From contig NW_011887299.1 of assembly GCF_000151315.2 (NCBI RefSeq), positions 700,583 to 764,582 on the forward strand: a DNA stretch of 64,000 nucleotides. The letters are read 5' to 3'. The notes under the pieces were generated by a model, which saw only the letters and a list, made by a program, of their open reading frames with translations, made no database searches and was not told the DNA's origin. This stretch comes from Capsaspora owczarzaki ATCC 30864. Its lineage: Eukaryota; Opisthokonta; Filasterea. A program made the translations under genes and the position numbers. Position 1 is the first letter of the stretch; each line of letters begins with the position of its first letter. This document shows, piece after piece, positions 1-10,746 of the stretch.

Positions 1-1177
1 ACACGCTCCTCCTTGAAAACCCAACCTACAGCGGTTCGCTGTCGGCACTCCAACCGCTTTCAGTCAAGCTGCATGGATTGGCTACCGATGCCTTCGGTGA
101 GTTCCTCTCTATTCGCTGCTGTGTTGCCACGCTCACATCGCATATGATTGCTCACACACCCCTCTTCTCATGCACATCCAGGCTTGATCCCGGCATCGCT
201 CGATTCGGCCCTCACGAACTGGAACGAGGCCACGCAAGGCCGCCGCCCGCGTGTCTTGTACACCATTCCGACCGGATCCAACCCAAGCGGGGGCTCCCAG
301 ACGCTCGAGCGCAAGCACCGCATCTACGACATTTGCCGCCGCCCTGAAAACAACATTGTGATTATCGAGGACGACCCATACTACTTTTTGCAATTTACCT
401 CCCCTCGCGTGCCGTCGTACCTTTCGTTCGATATTGACGACCGCGTTCTCCGCTTTGACTCGCTGTCCAAGGTGTTGTCGGCCGGAATGCGCCTCGGCTA
501 TGTGACTGGACCGACTCCTTTGGTCGAGCGCATCGACTTGCACTCGCAGGCGACCAACCTGCACGCGAGCGGCTCTTCCCAGGCACTCGCCGCTTCGCTG
601 CTCAAGACGTGGAAGACGCAAATGCCCAAGCCCGAATTCCTTGCCGGCGACACCAGTGCCCCGTACGACTCTGGCTTGGATCTCGTCAAGCTGTCCATCC
701 CTGGATTTGAGCTCCACGCGCGCCATGTCGCTCAATTCTACCGCACTCAACGCGACGCCTTCCTTGCAGCTGCCAATCGCCATCTCAAGGGCCTTGCCGA
801 GTGGAACGAACCGACGGCCGGCATGTTTGTGTGGTTTAAGCTGAACGGCATTGCGGACACGCGCGATCTCATTCTGCGACAGGCCGTTCAAAAGAATGTG
901 CTGCTTGTGCCCGGCAATGCGTTTGTCCCTGGCGGTGGTCAATCGTCGTATGTGCGCGCCTCCTATTCGGTCGCCACTCCCGAGCAGATGGTAAAACCAA
1001 GCAGAGTTTCGGATGTGGTGGTGTATTTTTTTTTTTTTTTGTTTCATTGGTTTCCGGCTCTTGTGGCTTTGCCTGCTTACTCTAACTTGTGTGTGCACTG
1101 GGGTTGGCATTGCTGGCAAGCAGGACACAGCCCTTGGTCGTCTGGCAGCGCTTCTCAAGGACGTACAGAAGCAGTAA
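1..1177 (+). CDS. PLP-dependent aminotransferase (AADAT/ARO8-like), 5' partial
   Basis: C-terminal part of a fold-type I aminotransferase of the kynurenine/2-aminoadipate family; the 5' end lies outside the window. Exons are <1..96, 182..990 and 1124..1177, with introns GTGAGT...CAG and GTAAAA...CAG; the joined frame ends in TAA at 1175-1177. Visible family motifs are LENPTYSG (substrate/PLP region), YTIPTGSNPSGG with the PLP-binding Asn, EDDPYYFLQF with the Asp and Tyr that contact PLP, and SLSKVLSAGMRLGY, whose Lys is the expected Schiff-base residue. Family members transaminate 2-aminoadipate, kynurenine or aromatic amino acids with 2-oxoglutarate; which substrate applies here cannot be read from the sequence. 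The last exon encodes only 17 residues. A cytosolic or mitochondrial location cannot be decided without the N-terminus. Confidence 0.9.
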
Positions 1178-1333
1178 AACATTCACATGTTGGGATACAA
1201 GCATATTTCCCTTCCGCACTCCTTGGCCTGTGTTCACCTCGTCCTGGTTGTGTGTGTATTTCCGAGTTTCTTTTGTTCCCTAATACACAATCTCCTCCTC
1301 GTCCTCGTCCAGTCTTAGTATCTGCAAAACTCA

Positions 1334-2311
1334 ATGCAACCGACAACGGACAACGTTGCGTTCGGCATTGCCATCTACGTCCCGCCGACGGAATGGCGCT
1401 TCACGCTCGACCATGCTCCAAGTGACGTTCCCTCATTGCAGAACGCGCAGATGATGCAACGCAGGACGAGCGCGCTCAAAATCCGCCTCGTTGCGAGCTA
1501 CAAGGGCAGCATTACCCTGCCAGGCGGGCGCTTTGACGTCCCGCCGGAGCTGCGCGCCCGAGCCGACCGGCCGGAGAGCCTTTTTGCGCCTGCGTTTGTG
1601 GCCGCAGCAGCGCAGCAGCTGAACGCCGAGTGGCGCGAGGAGGTCGATCACCAGAGCCCCGGCCTGTTCGCTGGAGCAGACTGCGCGTGCGGCACGCTCA
1701 CCGATCGCCAAGCGTGCCTGTACTTTGTCAAGTTCTTCGATGAGCGCGAGTACAGTCCGGACGCGTTGACGCGGGGCTCGAACAGCATCATTGAGATTTT
1801 GGCCAACGGACTCTTCCCGCTCTACCAGCAGTCTGCCGGCACCAAGTTTACAGACAGCTTTTGCACGATTGCGGACAAAATGGTCGAAGCAAGCGTTCAA
1901 GGAATCGGGTCTGCGCTCGGGAGCGTCCTGATCCCGCGGCTCGCTCAAAATCCCGTCGACCACAGCTGGGTGACGCACCATCTGCCGCACTACGTGGATC
2001 CAAGCCTGCCATATGTGGCGCCGAGAAATCCGCGGCATCGTATTCCCAATTGTCTTCGTCGTGGAGATTTCCAAGTCCCGGCGTTTGTCATTGAGCGATA
2101 TGCGCCGCGACCAAGCACCCATTCCGCTGCGTCTCATCCGCCTCAGCCACATCCGCCTCAGCAATATCAACCACAGCAACATCCACTGCAGCATTATCCC
2201 CCACAGCATCATCAGCCACAGCAGCATTCTCAGCCACAACAATCGCAACAGCAATCGCAACAGCGCCCGCAGCAGCACCAACCACAACGGTACCCTCCTC
2301 AGTCCCAATGA
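1334..2311 (+). CDS. Unrecognised protein with His/Gln/Pro-rich tail
   Basis: A single-exon reading frame of 325 residues starting at the first ATG (1334) after the aminotransferase. I do not recognise a domain. Residues 1-260 look globular, with mixed composition and Cys-containing stretches (GADCACGTLTD). About 65 C-terminal residues are almost only His, Gln, Pro, Ser and Tyr (repeats such as PPQHHQPQQ), probably disordered. It ends at TGA 2309-2311, and the convergent Gln-rich gene ends 187 bp away. No signal peptide or membrane span is seen. An intron inside is possible but not needed. The opposite strand is also open over most of this stretch, so codon bias alone does not prove the strand; the long globular N-terminal part and the ATG context favour plus. 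Confidence 0.6.
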   Translation: MQPTTDNVAFGIAIYVPPTEWRFTLDHAPSDVPSLQNAQMMQRRTSALKIRLVASYKGSITLPGGRFDVPPELRARADRPESLFAPAFVAAAAQQLNAEWREEVDHQSPGLFAGADCACGTLTDRQACLYFVKFFDEREYSPDALTRGSNSIIEILANGLFPLYQQSAGTKFTDSFCTIADKMVEASVQGIGSALGSVLIPRLAQNPVDHSWVTHHLPHYVDPSLPYVAPRNPRHRIPNCLRRGDFQVPAFVIERYAPRPSTHSAASHPPQPHPPQQYQPQQHPLQHYPPQHHQPQQHSQPQQSQQQSQQRPQQHQPQRYPPQSQ

Positions 2312-2498
2312 ATCACAGTTAAAGCGCGCGCTATTGCAATAGACGAACTAGTCAACAGCGAACAACACAGCATTGCGTATAAACATGAACGCTGTAGAGA
2401 TTCAATCCTAGATTTATTGACAAAGTGATAATTAAAAAAAAAAAAATCCATCAATCTATACAAACCCAAAATAGTAAAAAAATAAACAAGAAAAAAAA

Positions 2499-3941
2499 TC
2501 AATGCATCAGAGCCTGCTGGTGCGCTGGAAAGACTTGAATCATTTGAGGCTGGAAGGAAGGAGCAACCATATAGTACTGTTGCTGCGACACAACCACTGA
2601 TTCCTGAACAAACTGTTGCTGTTGCTGTTGTGGCTGGAAGAGCACAACTTGCCGAGGCTGCGCGTGGGTTTGCGGCTGGAACTGGTGAAAGTAGTACTGC
2701 GGCTGTGGCTGCGGCTGCATTTGCAACTGCTGCTGTTGCTGTTGCTGCTGCTTTTGCAGACGGGGACGAGCTGCAATCGAGTATGGGGCAATGCTGCGTT
2801 GTTGCTTCTTGGACTCGCGGATCTTGGGCGAGGAAGGGTACTCGCACTCAGATTCGGACGAAGGCTGCGGCGACCCGTAGCTGTAGGAGGCTGGCTCGTA
2901 GACGTCCGCGACGAGCTGCATCTCGGGCGAGGAAGGTGTCTGCAAGGGCGCTGGAACGGGCGACGATGGCGCGGACAGGCTGGACGAGGAGACAGACACG
3001 GCAGGCGAGAGGCTGCGGACTTGTGCGGGTTGCTGCTGGAGCTCCAACTCGAGCAGTGCGCTGGCAGCCGAGGCGAGGAACTCGAGGCCACGGAAGGGGT
3101 TGCTCTTGACGGGCAACGATGCATCAACGGGCGCCTCGAGCGTTGGTTGATGCTGATGCTGTTGTTGTGGTTGCTGTTGTTGGCGCAAAACCATCATCGG
3201 AGCGGAGGGTTGCGGCCGGGGCATGGGTGCCTGTGCCACTGGAGCAACCACACCGCCAATGCGACGGAGTGCCGGGCAGAGGGTGCGCTTGTGAACGCCC
3301 CAGCAGCGATCGAGCGCCTCCTGGATGGCGCCAAAATCAGACTCGGGTGCGTCCAACTCGACGCGCGGGAGCGCTTCCGAGCAAGCCTCGGCGGAGCGGG
3401 CAGCAGCAGCTGTTGCGGCAGCAAACCATGCCTGTGTGACGGGGCAGTCGGGGTTGGGCATGCCACAGTGAGCCTGCTGCTGGGCGAAGGCCTGCTCTTG
3501 CTGCGAGGCGACTGCTTGGGCGGCGGAAAAGTCACGGTCGTCACCGGACGCGTCTTCGTAGACGTACTCAAAGTCGGGCGCCAGAGCCGAGAAGAGCGCT
3601 CGGCGGTGCATGTGAATGTGAGCAAAAACGGCAATAATGTCGGCGCGCTTTGGCTTCCACAGCTCAATCGTGTTGGCCGCGTCGTCCTTGATGGTAATGG
3701 TCATGCGGCCCCATGCAAAGAGGGATGACGGCTTGACGGCAGGCACAGATGATGCAGCAGCAGCAGCAGCAGCAGTAGCATTCGTAGCAGTGGCCAGGGC
3801 GGATGCGGCCAAGTGTTGCTGTGTTTGTTGCAAGGCGGGCGCGACCGTGTCCAAGATGCGTTTGACAACCGCCTTGACGCGGAGTTCGGCGTTGGGCACC
3901 TGGTCGATGGCTTGGTAGACGTGCTTCTTTGAGACGGTCAT
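2499..3941 (-). CDS. Unrecognised Gln-rich protein
   Basis: 480-residue intron-free frame. I chose the ATG at 3941 (MTVSKKHVYQ) because the in-frame extension upstream runs through a CA microsatellite and looks like 5' UTR. Residues 1-75 begin with a basic, helix-prone stretch followed by an Ala-rich run. A possible globular part (LFAWGRMTITIKDD... IELWKPKRADIIAVF) follows. The C-terminal half is Ser/Pro-rich and then carries several Gln runs (up to 9 Gln, CAG/CAA mixed), some mixed with Met, Pro, Tyr and His. Composition resembles transcriptional co-regulators or other disordered nuclear proteins, but no DNA-binding or catalytic domain is visible, so function is not assigned. The sense strand is supported by CAG/CAA mixing and by the clean start and stop. 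Confidence 0.6.
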   Translation of the reverse strand: MTVSKKHVYQAIDQVPNAELRVKAVVKRILDTVAPALQQTQQHLAASALATATNATAAAAAAASSVPAVKPSSLFAWGRMTITIKDDAANTIELWKPKRADIIAVFAHIHMHRRALFSALAPDFEYVYEDASGDDRDFSAAQAVASQQEQAFAQQQAHCGMPNPDCPVTQAWFAAATAAAARSAEACSEALPRVELDAPESDFGAIQEALDRCWGVHKRTLCPALRRIGGVVAPVAQAPMPRPQPSAPMMVLRQQQQPQQQHQHQPTLEAPVDASLPVKSNPFRGLEFLASAASALLELELQQQPAQVRSLSPAVSVSSSSLSAPSSPVPAPLQTPSSPEMQLVADVYEPASYSYGSPQPSSESECEYPSSPKIRESKKQQRSIAPYSIAARPRLQKQQQQQQQQLQMQPQPQPQYYFHQFQPQTHAQPRQVVLFQPQQQQQQFVQESVVVSQQQYYMVAPSFQPQMIQVFPAHQQALMH

Positions 3942-3957
3942 TGTTGTGTCAAGTAGA

Positions 3958-3981
3958 TGTGTGTGTGTGTGTGTGTGTGTG
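3958..3981. repeat. (TG)12 microsatellite in 5' leader
   Basis: Twelve uninterrupted TG units (CA on the coding strand of the Gln-rich gene), ending 16 bp upstream of its ATG. It is probably inside the 5' UTR or core promoter and likely to vary in length between isolates. Confidence 0.9.
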
Positions 3982-4231
3982 ACTCTGTAACAAGAACAAC
4001 AAGAACAACAAGCGGTTTGACAACTGTGGGTGAGAATATAAGCCATGTGTGACCCCAGTCCCACAGAAACTCCCCGCCACTCGCCAAATTCGCAATGGAA
4101 TACAAACCAAAAGCCATTTCAACATCAAAACAGCAGAAGAACGAGACAAGCAAAAGAGAAGACAACACAAAGCAAAAACAAAAGAACGCTCGCAAAAACC
4201 CAATCACAAAAAAACCAATGGAAAATGGCTT

Positions 4232-4264
<33 letters not shown>

Positions 4265-6441
4265 AAGGTTTCGGATGGAGGTACAGAAAAACGCTTTTCA
4301 CGTTCTTTTCATTTGGTCATGTTTTCGGCCTCAATTTTAAATGCGGCTTTTTTTTTTTTTTTTTTTTTTTGCGTTTTCGTTCGTTTTTGCCTTCGTTTCG
4401 ATTGCGCACCGCAGTGTGACTGATCAGCAAGGGAGAACAAGTGCACACGGTGACATCCTCCAAGCGGCGGAGCTGGATGTGCAAACGGACACACGCTAGC
4501 CAAGGAAGCAGTTTGCGCGGCTTTTTCTTTTTTTCGAGTGGAGGTAGCGGCAAAAATCGAAATAAAAGGAAAATAAAAGTGGCTGATGTCGTTCTGAGTG
4601 AGTCCACCGCCAGAAGCAGAACCGCATGTGCATAAAACGAGGGGACACGGAGGGGTGCTGTCACTGCCGCTGCAGCGCAGGGCATCGAAAGAGACGATGC
4701 AACCACCGGCGTCAAAGAGGAGGCGGGGAGGGCGGAATGGTGCAGAGTGGCAGCGCGGGAAAAGCACCGCTGAGCAGAAACCGGGTGAAAGGGTGAAAAA
4801 GGGGGTGGGCGATTTTGAGTGGCTGGACATTTTCCAGCGCACGTTTGTCACACGGAGCAGGGGCAGGAGCAGGAGCACGAGTGCGCAAGTGCGTGAGATG
4901 GACAAGGAAACATACCAGAGAAACACCTCGGCGACAGTGGTCCAGAATTCACAAAAAAGCGAAAACAAGAAGCAGAAAATAAAGAACGGCGTTGAAAACG
5001 TGAAATAAGTTGGCGGCAAAAAAGCAAGACTGAGCAAAGCCAAATTTTGTGTGCATGATCTCAAACCAACACAGCCATGCATAACGAGTTGTGTGGCTGT
5101 TCGAGGAGGAAGGATGCTTCAGCAAGGTGCACTAAAGCACGAAAACAGCTCGAACGCAGGTCAAACACGGCACAAGGAGCAAACTTATACGAAAAAGAAA
5201 AGAAAAAAAAAAAGCCAAAAATCGCTACCACAGTGGGAAACAGCGAAAAAGCCAAAAAAGCCGACAATTACGCTGGCGGCCGCTGCGTCGGCCAGTTGGG
5301 CCTGAATTCAATGCAGGTCGTTGCGTAGTGTGCGCGCGCACCCCATCCATGCATCTACGCAATCGCAGGGGGTGCTCCAGGCCTGCAGATTTGGAGCGCA
5401 CACATGACAGGTAATTTTTTGTTTGCTTTTTATTTTTATTTTGGGGTTTTATTTTGGTGTTTTGTTCACGTTCCGCACAATTTTGCAGCAATTTCATTGG
5501 TCGAGGCGCACACTGTGAGACGCGGCTCGCTGGCGCTTTGCGTTGCGCTGAGCCAGCCGCGTTGATGCTTGTGACTTGTGGTAACAGAGTATTTTAAAAT
5601 CCAACGGAATGGCTGAGCAGAGTAGCGGGGGGGGGGGAAAGGCGGGCGAGCAACCACATCAAAGTCACACGTGTGATTCTGGTCACTGTTGCTGGCTTGC
5701 TGGCTTTGCTGTCGGTGGAATCAGCGCGCTGATCTGCGTGCTGCGTGAGTAATGTTCACCTACCCCAGCCATGTTGATCGCTGCTTCGCAGACTGCTGCG
5801 CAATGATCTGCCAAGCTGTAAAATGAATTGCAAGAGCGAGGTGGAAGATTTTGTATTTTATGGTGGTTGTAAATCCGTTTAATAAGCCAAAAACGTGAAG
5901 CGAAAGCGTTAAGTAAATAGCCGCTCTTCCCACAAATCTCACCCCCGTTGGCTCACGCAGTTGTTTTTTCGTTGTAAGGTCGAGAATCAGGTGCGTAGCC
6001 CCCTTTGCAGACAAGGTGCGCACGGGGGGAAGAATGCCTTCAGAGCAGACGAGCAGAGAGTAAAATGAGACAGAACAGCTGGGGCGAGACAGATGTTGCA
6101 GTTGGCGAGATCATGTGCTCGACCTCGTTTGGATTTTCGGACACCTCAATGTCGCAGACACGACCATGATTGTTGCAGTCGATGATGAGATCAATGCGCA
6201 TACGATTTAACCATCGACCTCAAGTCAGTTGCGAAAACTCTGGCCACGACGAAGCTGCGACAGAATTTGACGTTTTGTTTGACTTTCGCGCCCAAACCAA
6301 AACTCGGCTGCGACACTACACGTATCCGGTACAACCCAACTCTTTGTGCAACGTCATTCATGCGGCACTGCGCGCCTTCTATTATTGATGGCACAAAAAG
6401 AAAAACAAAAACAAAAACATGAACACACAAAAAAAGCACCC
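3982..6441. other. 2.5 kb intergenic region, no gene seen
   Basis: No coding region is supported between the Gln-rich gene and the GH18-like gene. It holds a 29-nt A run (4234-4262) and a 23-nt T run (4348-4370) 85 bp apart, several further A-rich patches, and a G run of 9 near 5629. Open frames here (for example 4309-5082 minus) are made of Lys/Phe/Ser runs from these tracts and show no protein-like composition. Being the head of one gene and the tail of another, it may hold a promoter for the Gln-rich gene or an unseen non-coding RNA; nothing more specific is visible. Confidence 0.6.
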
Positions 6442-7555
6442 TCACAACTCGGGCATGGCCGTGCCCGCCATGTACGCATCAATGAAGGGCCAGAACTGAT
6501 CGGGAATCGGCATGCACCAAATGCCAATCACATTCACATTGGCGGCGACAATCGCATCAAACCGGAATTTGATATCAGCAGGCGACAGCGGTTGGTTGTT
6601 GTCGGCGTTCACCGTCATGATGCCTGCGCCCAGCCGATGCGGCCCGAAGGCATCGAGCGCCTTCTGAAAGAGGTGGGTCCACGCCGTTTGGTTGTAGGTA
6701 TACGTGTCCATGGTCACGAACAGATCGACGCTCGTCTCGGCGAGCAGCGTAAAGTTCCAAACGGGCGTCCAGCTTGCAATATCGACCGTCACCGTCAATC
6801 CGTGCTGGTGCAACGCGCGGCTGAGCTTGTCCAGAAAGCCTGCATAGGCAACAGCATCTTGGTAGGTGCCAATGCCACCCGCGGGCTCAATGTCGACATT
6901 GACGCCAGTGTAGTTGAATTTGAGCAGGTTGAAGACCAAGTCGGCAATGAACGGATCGGGGTTTGCGCAAACCTCCCGCGTGTACTCGAGGTTTGGATTG
7001 GTATCGGGGAAGCTCGATATCATCGGGAAGGTACCTGTGATGACAAGTTGTCAAAGCGGATTGTGCGTTGTCAATGCGGAGCATTAACACAACACTGACA
7101 ACGAAACATGTTGTTTACCAAAGCCCTCAGCAATCAGCGTCGGACCCACTTGCGTGAGTTCATTGATGACAAAAGTGCCATTGGGACCCTACCAAAGAAG
7201 CGCACGATACAGCCATGAGGAGAGAGAAGGAAAGCGAGGTTGAGCAAAGCCTGGTTTAGCGGCAAAAAAAGGCGGCCTCCCACTTCAACTCCAGTGCACA
7301 CCAACTCAGCTCCAGGGCACTGCGTACCAAGTTGAATCGCTCGAAAGACACCCACGGGATGACATCCTTGTGCGCCTGGAGTGTGGCGAGGTCTTGCGGA
7401 ATGTTCTCCTGCGTCCGCTCGAGACCCATCCACGGGAAGACGACGCGCTGAGGCGGTCTGGTCGAAGCGTCGTAGGCGACCGCCTGCACTGCCATGGCGA
7501 GCGCCAGAATACTCGCACACACCAGCGCGGACTTGGTTGATGAGCGCGGAGGCAT
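6442..7555 (-). CDS. Secreted GH18-like (chitinase-fold) protein
   Basis: Exons complement(7328..7555, 7119..7188, 6442..7034), 296 residues. The start ATG at 7555 gives a typical signal peptide (MPPRSSTKSALVCASILALAMAVQA), so secretion or an endomembrane/lysosomal location is expected. The glycoside hydrolase family 18 signature is present as TGVNVDIEP: relative to canonical DxxDxDxE the last Asp and the catalytic Glu are kept, while the first two Asp are Thr and Asn. Further GH18-type strands follow (VTVDIASW, DLFVTMDTYTYN, LGAGIMTVNADN, VIGIWCMP). Domestic relatives include di-N-acetylchitobiase-like proteins. The protein is shorter than most chitinases (about 300 versus 380+), so activity is uncertain; it may be a compact glycosidase or a binding-only homologue. 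All splice sites are GT-AG. Confidence 0.75.
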
Positions 7556-7743
7556 TTCAGCAGCCAAAACCCCCAATTCGAAGAAAAAAATGGACTGTCG
7601 ATTCACGAAGAAAAAGTTCCAGCCAATCGCTCAAGTGCCAAGATTCATCTCTCAGGTTGTTGGCCCGAGGTGGACCTGTAACTAAAGCCGTATTGTTACA
7701 ATGGTTGAGAACTTGGCTTGTTTATTTGAGCTGGAGATTGCCA

Positions 7744-10309
7744 CTAGACATATCCGACATAAAGAGATTCAAACAAGAACTCGTCGGAAAACTCGCTGGG
7801 CACAAGTTGAACTTTCCAACCTTCGCGCATCTCTCGGATGATGTGATGATCCGCACGCCAAATCGTCACAAACTCCAAGGTGGAATCGACCAAAGTCGGG
7901 TTCGCAACACATTTGTATCGAACAGCACCTTGCTCATCTTGGACAGTCAACTCAACAACGCTGTCACCAGCATTGTGGGAAGGCTTCTTCCATTCACGAA
8001 TCACGCGAATTGCTTTCACTTGGATCGGATTTTCATCGATGCTTCGAGGCACAGTGACTTTCAGCGGATGCTTGGGGAAAATGTCAGCAAAGTGCACTTG
8101 TTTGGTATCTTGCACGCCTTGCCAGTAATGCGCTTCGTCCATAATGGGCTCCGCAATCTCGAATGGTAATGCCGGTAGAGATGCGGGTTGAGCTTCCAAC
8201 TCCGGTCCGCCTGTCAGCAGGTGAAACACGGCCTGAATGTCCTCAGCAGTTGCCAACCGTGGACGCAAGGAGAGTGTGAGAGGGTTGATCTGGCGGTCGA
8301 TGCTGCGCGAAGAACAAGCAAGATGAATTAACAGTCACCAGCGCAAATCCATAGGTTGGGGGGGGGGAAGAAACAGTCCATGAGCATCACTCGGCTCCTT
8401 TTGACAAGGGCAACTTACTTAACGCGACATTCGTCGTTCACTTGCCGTGCCTCATCGATCGCTTGAGCACCAAGATTGCCAATGCAATTACCCGTTAGAC
8501 TGTCGCTCAACGAGAGTGAGGATGGCAACGCAACAAGGCCCTTGTTGACCTGGCTCAATATCCAAGGCGAGTCAAGCGCACCGCAACTTACTCGAGTCTT
8601 TGCACTGTCATGTTGACTCTGAGTGCCTCAGCAAAGGCCTTCGCTCCAGCATCGCCAAGCTGATTCTCATGCAAACTGTCCGTTCCGTCCATCAATGAGC
8701 ACTCGTGCTGAAACCAGCCACTCACATGCATCAGTTAGAGTGAGATGCCGTACTAGAGCACAGCCAGAGTCGCGTTCACTTTGAGCACCTCAGCTAACAC
8801 TTGCGCTCCAGCATCGCCAAGCTGATTCTCACACAGACTGTCGGTCTCCTCCATCAGTGAGCACTCTCACTGTGCTCTGTTGGCACCCACTCACGTGCAT
8901 CAGTGAACGTGAGATGACTTACGAGAGTGTAGTCACCGCCATGTTTGCTTCGAGTGCCTTAGCAATCACTCGAGCTCCAACATCGCCAATCTGATTCCGT
9001 TCCAAACTGTCCGTTCCGTCCATCAGTGAGCACGCTCAATGCCGTGCTGAAACCAGCCATTCGGATGCACCATTCAAAGTGAGATGTCTTACGAGAGCGT
9101 CTGCACCGTCATGTTCCTTTTGAGTGCCTCTGCAATCGCCTCTGCTCCGGCAACGCCAATCTGATTACCAATCAAACTGTCCATCACCTCTATCAGTGAG
9201 CACTGAATTCCCTCTGCTGGATGACCCACTCGTGGATGCTTCAGTAACAGTGAGATGCCCTTACTTGAGCTTAGTCAGCGTCTTGTTCATTTTGAGTGCT
9301 TCAGCAATCGCTTTTGTGCCAGCATCGCCAATCTGATTTTTATCCAAACTGACCATGCCCTTCATCAGGAACCACTCTTCTGAATCACCCAGTCTCATGC
9401 ATCAGTCAAAGTGGAATGGCTTACCGGAGCTCCTTCAGCGTCGTGTTCACTTTGAGTGCCTCTGCAATTGCCTGCGCTCCAGCGGAGCCAATCTGATTCT
9501 CACGCAGACTGTTCATCCCCTCCATCCTTGAGCACTCTGAATGCTCTCTGCTGGTGTCACTCACATGCATCAGTCAAAGGGAGATAACTTACATGAGCAG
9601 AGTCAGCGTCTTGTTCACTTTGAGCGCCTCAGCAATCGCCTGCGCTCCACCTTGGCCAATCTGATTCTGTGGCAGACTGTCCATCCCCTCTATCAGTGAG
9701 CACTCTTTTGAATCACCCACCCACATGCATCATTCAAAGTGAGATGCCTTGCCTCAGAAATGTCAGAGTGTTGTTCACTTTGAGTGCTTCAGCAATCGCT
9801 TGCGCTCCAGCGTCTCCAATCTGATTCTGTGGCAGACTGTTCCCTCAGTGAGCACTCTTCTGATTCACCCACTCTCATGTATCAGTCAAAGTGAGATGCC
9901 TTACGAGAGCGTAGTCAGCGTCGTGTTCACTTTGAGTGCCTCAGCGAATGCCTTGGCGCCATCATTGCCAATATCATGCTCCATCAGTCTATCCATCCCT
10001 CCCATCAGTGAGCCACTCTCAATGCCCCTCCCCCCCACCTCCAAATGTTTCAGTATAAGCGAGATTCAGCTTACTCGAGCGAAGTCAACGTCGTGTTCAC
10101 TTTGAGTCCCTCGGCAATGGCCTGCGCTCCTGCAACGCCAACTCGGCCCGGCAGCCTGTTCGTCCACTTCATCAGCACACTCACGCGCTGTCCCGCTGTC
10201 TCCAATACACTCGGGCTTTCTCTTACAGGAGGTCATAATATGCATTTGCACTCTTGGCTTGGTCATACAGCATGCGCTGTAGCTTAGTCATACTCTGATA
10301 CGACAGCAT
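7744..10309 (-). CDS. NLRC3/RNH1-type leucine-rich-repeat protein, one repeat per exon
   Basis: Thirteen exons: complement(10227..10309, 10075..10155, 9905..9988, 9753..9836, 9593..9676, 9425..9508, 9265..9348, 9093..9176, 8923..9006, 8754..8837, 8592..8675, 8419..8499, 7744..8302), 519 residues. Exon 1 encodes a 27-residue leader. Each of the eleven central exons encodes one ribonuclease-inhibitor-type LRR (pattern LxENQIGDAGAQAIAEALKVNTTL), nine of them exactly 84 bp and two 81 bp, all with phase-2 boundaries, so any unit can be skipped or duplicated without changing frame. The last exon adds about 185 residues of unknown, non-LRR sequence with a beta-rich look. No NACHT or death-fold domain is present, so it is an LRR-only scaffold, probably cytosolic. 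The intron at 9752 starts with GC, not GT. Partner unknown. Confidence 0.85.
8419..10155 (-). repeat. Tandem array of eleven LRR exons
   Basis: Exon plus intron units recur every 150-175 bp. Exon sequences are clearly homologous, and the introns also share words (CATCTCAC after the donor side, CACTGA, GGATGGA before the acceptor), showing that whole exon-intron units were duplicated rather than exons alone. The unit at 8419-8499 is the most degenerate. Confidence 0.85.
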
Positions 10310-10746
10310 TGTGAAAGCGCAAACAAGAACTGATCCAAAAAACCGAAACAGTCAAAATCAGTGCCGATTCTGAGAAAATCCAAGCGCTACTCTCCAAGCA
10401 ACACTGTTACGGTTAAGACCCCTTGGGTCTAACCCACTCTTGTTATTTTGTATTAAATACGAGAATCCCATCATAACCCATCCATAACCGGCTGTGGGAC
10501 CTGAGGTGCCAGGGTTTGCTCGTAACACACGATCAGATCCAACCCCCCCCCTCGAAACAGTCAAAATCAGCCATTGGGCGCTGGTGCTCCGATTCTGAGA
10601 AAATCGGAGCGCTACTCTCCAAGCAACGCACACACGATCCAACCCATTGCATTTGTATTCCTCCTGGTCGTTCCAACCGACCGGTACATCCGGATTGTCT
10701 CTCTGTAATGTAGATGATCAGTCCTTCTTTTTTTTGCTCGCTCATA
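10310..10746. other. Divergent promoter region with imperfect direct repeat
   Basis: 437 bp between the LRR gene (minus) and the MPDU1-like gene (plus). It holds a direct repeat: 10345-10402 and 10554-10627 both run GAAACAGTCAAAATCAG...GATTCTGAGAAAATC...GCGCTACTCTCCAAGCAAC. The second copy has an insertion that creates a 9-bp inverted repeat (10586-10594 / 10602-10610, loop 7). A short inverted repeat AGACCC...GGGTCT lies near 10418-10434. No ORF is convincing. It could be a remnant of a mobile element or duplicated regulatory sequence. Confidence 0.55.

Noticed and set aside
133-1182. 349-residue minus frame over the aminotransferase
   Set aside because: Crosses both aminotransferase introns and has Arg/Ala-rich composition typical of antisense shadow.
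2616-3728. 370-residue plus-strand frame opposite the Gln-rich gene
   Set aside because: Leu runs are the complement of Gln (CAG) runs; no start context or domain.
4309-5082. 257-residue minus frame in the empty region
   Set aside because: Built from Phe/Ser/Lys homopolymer reads of A/T runs, no conserved motif.
8419-10155. Regularly spaced repeats resembling a CRISPR-like array
   Set aside because: Units are diverged LRR exons with splice sites and coding phase; spacing is 150-175 bp and the genome is eukaryotic.
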